From Archilochus colubris (taxonomy: Eukaryota; Chordata; Aves; Apodiformes; Trochilidae): 64,000 nucleotides of DNA. The DNA lies in assembly GCA_023079485.1 (NCBI GenBank), contig CM041083.1, forward strand, positions 169,405,400 to 169,469,399. The letters are read 5' to 3'. Both the position numbers and the translations under genes were made by a program. Each line of letters begins with the position of its first letter. Position 1 is the first letter of the stretch. Shown in pieces: positions 62,701 through 64,000 of this stretch. The notes beneath the pieces are model-generated. The model was not told the origin of the DNA. It ran no database searches and was given only the letters and a program-made list of their open reading frames with translations.

Positions 62701-64000
62701 GGCAGCTGAAGTCTTGTTACTGGAGTGGAACACACTTCTGAAAACACAGATGATATTGTTTCAGGATACAGAATTAATCCTTAACCAGATCCATTGCCAT
62801 TTGTTGGGTTGAAAATAGAGTCTACTGGCTTGTTCTCGTGATCATATCATAGGGTCCCACGTCAGCAGAGCTGTGGTTATTGCATCTGTCACAGCAAGTA
62901 TGAAGTAATTCAACTACAGCTCTATGAAAGAAGTTTAAACTGGAGTACAAGAGCCTGCAGACAGATAGTTTTCATTTATTACCTTGGTGCTGTGTCTAAA
63001 CAATCATATAAATCACCTCTGATATTTAAGAAGTGAGTTCAATATTATGTGACTTCACTGCACCATAATAAATAAAAACTGATATACCCTGTAGTCCATG
63101 ATTTACAAAACAGATGCATAACTTGTGTAAATTGTACTTTTAATCCTCTTTTGCCTGCTGAGATGGATGGGATTTCTGATCTCCTTTCAAAGCAGGCCAC
63201 CTAGTGCTTGCAGAGCTCCAGCACAGTGAGAACCCGACTGCAGAGAGCTTGGTTTGCTCCTTCATTTGCACTCCCTTTAAACCATGGAGGTGCTCATCTA
63301 CTTTTCAAGACATCCCATGCTATAGTGCAACTTAAAAGAATAGAAACTTAAGGCTGTAATTTCACATGCCTGCTCCCTGTCTCACTTCTCTGCTACTTAC
63401 TTAGCTCCAGCACGGTTTTTTGTCAGACCTCTCTATCAACCAGTGTAACTCCCTATCATGGGCAAGAAGAGGCAATAACCAGCACAACATGGTAGGGATT
63501 TACTGAGTTAATGAACTGAAGCAAGTGATGGAAGGTTCTAGCAATAGGACTCCCCCAAGGAGGGGGTAGTACTGGGAGAAAAGAGAAATGACAGAAGGAA
63601 AAGAGGAAAATATGGTAGAAATTGCATCCTCAGGTTCACCAGAGAACAGAATTAAGGTAGAACTACTGACAGCATCCTCTCCAGAATGACACCAAAGCAC
63701 TATTAGAGCAGAGAGACAGCCCCAGCCCTTTACAAGTGCTATTAAAAACCTCGTGAGCTCAGTGGTTTCCATACAGGAATGTGACATCTCCAAAGAAAGA
63801 TGAAAAGCATAGCTTGGAAGGATGTTGCTAATTCTGTAGCTGTCTGATTTGACATGTAACCAGCATCCAGGGGACAGACTTCATCCCAGCATTTTGCTGG
63901 AGCTTTCCTTCTGCTTCCCTTCCTACTCCCAGTGAGACACAAGGGGAAAACCCAACCATTTGGGGTCACTGAAGATCCTATGTCACTTTTCATGGTCTGT
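62701..64000. other. Intergenic stretch, nothing recognised
   Basis: I see no gene, RNA or recognisable repeat here. Open stretches on the minus strand near 63500-63990 have no family resemblance. Confidence 0.55.

Noticed and set aside
1..64000. Search for CRISPR arrays, operons, tRNA, rRNA or a prokaryotic defence system
   Set aside because: None seen. The window is vertebrate DNA with introns and CR1 LINEs, and the tandem repeats are simple microsatellites.

Overview
The window is vertebrate nuclear DNA, most likely from a bird. It is AT-rich, has multi-exon genes with GT-AG introns, and carries at least nine pieces of CR1-type LINE, several ending in the ATTCTATG tail repeats typical of avian CR1. 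CR1 also occurs in turtles and crocodilians, so 'bird' is an inference. No species is claimed.

The window holds one protein-coding gene on the + strand: the 3' four fifths of diacylglycerol kinase eta (DGKH). I rebuilt 25 consecutive coding exons between 6319 and 46221. Their lengths sum to 3062 nt, that is 2 nt of a split codon plus exactly 1020 codons including the stop, and every junction keeps frame. The 1019 complete residues cover, in order, the end of C1A, all of C1B, the catalytic DAGKc domain, a long acidic and serine-rich linker, the accessory DAGKa domain, a C-terminal helical region and a SAM domain. About 200 N-terminal residues (PH domain, start of C1A) must lie upstream of the window. 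DGKH is preferred over its paralogue DGKD from C1B and C-terminal sequence and from the isoform structure.

Layout: 1-6318 is upstream intron. 6319-40589 holds 24 exons with intronic CR1 copies. 40590-46131 is the last intron. 46132 starts the terminal exon, which has a probable 3'UTR of about 10.5 kb ending near 56715 after an AATAAA at 56697. 56720-64000 is apparently intergenic, with three CR1 fragments and no recognisable gene.

The most striking observation is that the terminal exon appears to be read in two frames. With exon 40459-40589 included it finishes the SAM domain (eta2 type, stop 46219-46221). With that exon skipped, the same bases are read one frame over and end at 46184 in [17 protein letters not shown], closely resembling the mammalian eta1 C terminus. 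The two forms differ by 56 residues, the same difference as human eta1 and eta2. Secondary points are a GC-AG intron in the catalytic region, tandem splice acceptors, a 21-base A run just after the stop, and near-identical CR1 copies in opposite orientations. I found no prokaryotic, viral or CRISPR-like system.
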